A stretch of 6,090 nt of DNA from JBDKTH01 sp964558295 (GTDB lineage: Bacteria; Planctomycetota; Planctomycetia; Pirellulales; Thermoguttaceae). The DNA lies in NCBI GenBank assembly GCA_964558295.1, contig CAZLDQ010000285.1, positions 1-6,090 on the forward strand, in the 5' to 3' direction. The translations under genes and the position numbers were made by a program. Below are positions 5,895 to 6,090 of this stretch, piece after piece. The notes under the pieces were generated by a model. That model saw nothing but the letters and a program-made list of their open reading frames with translations, did no database searches and was not told the DNA's origin. Position 1 is the first letter of the stretch; each line of letters begins with the position of its first letter.

Positions 5895-5909
5895 GCGAAT
5901 TCGCGCGAA
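5895..5909. repeat. Overlapping 10-bp palindromes
   Basis: GCGAATTCGC (5895-5904) and TTCGCGCGAA (5900-5909) are both perfect palindromes sharing five bases. They lie between two copies of AGGCCCG. Confidence 0.5.
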
Positions 5910-5942
5910 AAGGCCCGTTTCAGCCGTGCCAGCCGACCGGAG

Positions 5943-5965
5943 CCTGCCCGTTCGGGCAAGGTTTT
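5943..5965 (+). terminator. Weak intrinsic-terminator-like hairpin
   Basis: CCT-GCCC pairs with GGGC-A-GG around a GTTC loop, with one bulged A, followed by TTTT (5962-5965). The T-run is short, and no plus-strand gene is known upstream to be terminated. It is therefore only a structural candidate. Confidence 0.3.
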
Positions 5966-5979
5966 ACGCAACGTAAACC
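5960..5979. repeat. 8-bp inverted repeat with one extra T
   Basis: GGTTTTACG (5960-5968) and CGTAAACC (5972-5979) flank CAA. Without one T the arms are perfect complements. The GG at 5960-5961 is shared with the hairpin at 5943-5965, so the two could be mutually exclusive in RNA. Confidence 0.45.
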
Positions 5980-6008
5980 GTTGGCGGAATGGAAGATAAC
6001 GGCGGAAC

Positions 6009-6033
6009 TTCGCAATTAGCAAAGAGATGCGAA
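6009..6033. repeat. 6-bp inverted repeat near the tRNA fragment
   Basis: TTCGCA (6009-6014) and TGCGAA (6028-6033) are perfect complements with a 13-base spacer, 18 to 42 bases before the tRNA fragment. The size and spacing fit a dimeric protein site. Confidence 0.4.
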
Positions 6034-6050
6034 AAAGGGCGGGGCTTTAG

Positions 6051-6090
6051 CTTCGGAACCGAGGGTTGGGGGTTCGAATCCCTCCGGGCG
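6051..6090 (+). tRNA. 3' half of a tRNA gene (tRNA-Arg, anticodon UCG), probable att site
   Basis: Read as tRNA: anticodon loop CTTCGGA (6051-6057, anticodon TCG), 3' anticodon stem ACCGA (6058-6062), variable loop GGGTT (6063-6067), and a T-arm GGGGG-TTCGAAT-CCCTC (6068-6084) that pairs with one G-T. The 3' acceptor strand CGGGCG (6085-6090) then reaches the window edge. CGGGCG matches the acceptor of E. coli tRNA-Arg(CCG) as I recall it. The 5' half is missing: the five bases before the loop (TTTAG) do not pair with ACCGA, and no D-arm or complementary acceptor strand (CGCCCG) lies at the right distance. Tyrosine recombinases commonly use this interval, anticodon loop to 3' end, as attachment core and leave such a copy at the distal end of the element. 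An intact gene would then lie further left, outside the window. The tRNA half is certain in outline; the isoacceptor and att role are inferred. Confidence 0.75.

Larger units (their letters stand above)
5809..6050. other. Gene-free stretch rich in palindromes between operon and tRNA fragment
   Basis: No convincing gene is visible on either strand; the short open frames overlap and lack ribosome sites. The stretch contains overlapping palindromes at 5895-5909, a direct repeat of AGGCCCG, a terminator-like hairpin at 5943-5965 and inverted repeats at 5960-5979 and 6009-6033. Being next to a probable attachment site, it may hold recombination protein binding sites (inference). Confidence 0.45.

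Noticed and set aside
6018..6090. A complete tRNA gene ending at the window edge
   Set aside because: The bases where the 5' acceptor, D-arm and 5' anticodon stem should lie do not pair with the 3' half, so only a 3' fragment is supported.
1..6090. CRISPR arrays, transposases, integrases or rRNA genes
   Set aside because: No regularly spaced direct repeats and no matching protein or RNA signatures were seen on either strand.

Overview
The window looks like a chromosomal segment of a planctomycete (phylum Planctomycetota, perhaps Gemmataceae or a relative). The evidence is an ECF-type sigma factor of the style found beside planctomycete kinases, directly followed by a membrane Ser/Thr kinase with a leucine-rich-repeat (LRR) exterior. 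A GYF_2 (DUF4339-like) membrane protein with a motif familiar from that phylum is also present. These family assignments come from reading the translated sequence; no search was run.

Layout. (1) Bases 1-952, minus strand: the N-terminal 317 residues of a GYF_2 membrane protein that runs off the left edge. (2) Bases 953-1488: a gene-free divergent intergenic region with several hairpins. One hairpin abuts the ribosome binding site of the next gene. (3) Bases 1489-4311, plus strand: a tight cluster of ECF sigma factor, kinase and a small exported protein of about 50 mature residues. The kinase is split by an apparent -1 frameshift: its usual N-terminal extension (2113-2361) and its catalytic, membrane and LRR parts (2331-4058) lie in different frames. 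(4) Bases 4308-5725, minus strand: three genes reading toward the kinase cluster. They encode a 188-residue protein with two tandem copies of a ~60-residue domain plus a C-terminal AbrB/SpoVT-like DNA-binding domain, then two uncharacterised proteins of 108 and 138 residues. A near-consensus sigma-70 promoter (17-bp spacer) sits upstream. The last gene and the small exported protein converge with overlapping stop codons. (5) Bases 5809-6050: no gene, but a concentration of palindromes and inverted repeats. (6) Bases 6051-6090: the 3' half of a tRNA gene, read here as tRNA-Arg with anticodon UCG, with no matching 5' half. This is the typical scar of an element integrated at a tRNA 3' end, so the DNA to its left may be part of a genomic island.

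How the parts may work together (inference). The kinase would sense something outside the cytoplasm through its LRR domain and signal to the co-encoded sigma factor. The small exported protein is a candidate ligand or partner for that domain. The AbrB-type protein would bind DNA, possibly its own promoter, and control the two unknown genes behind it. No integrase, transposase or CRISPR array is visible.
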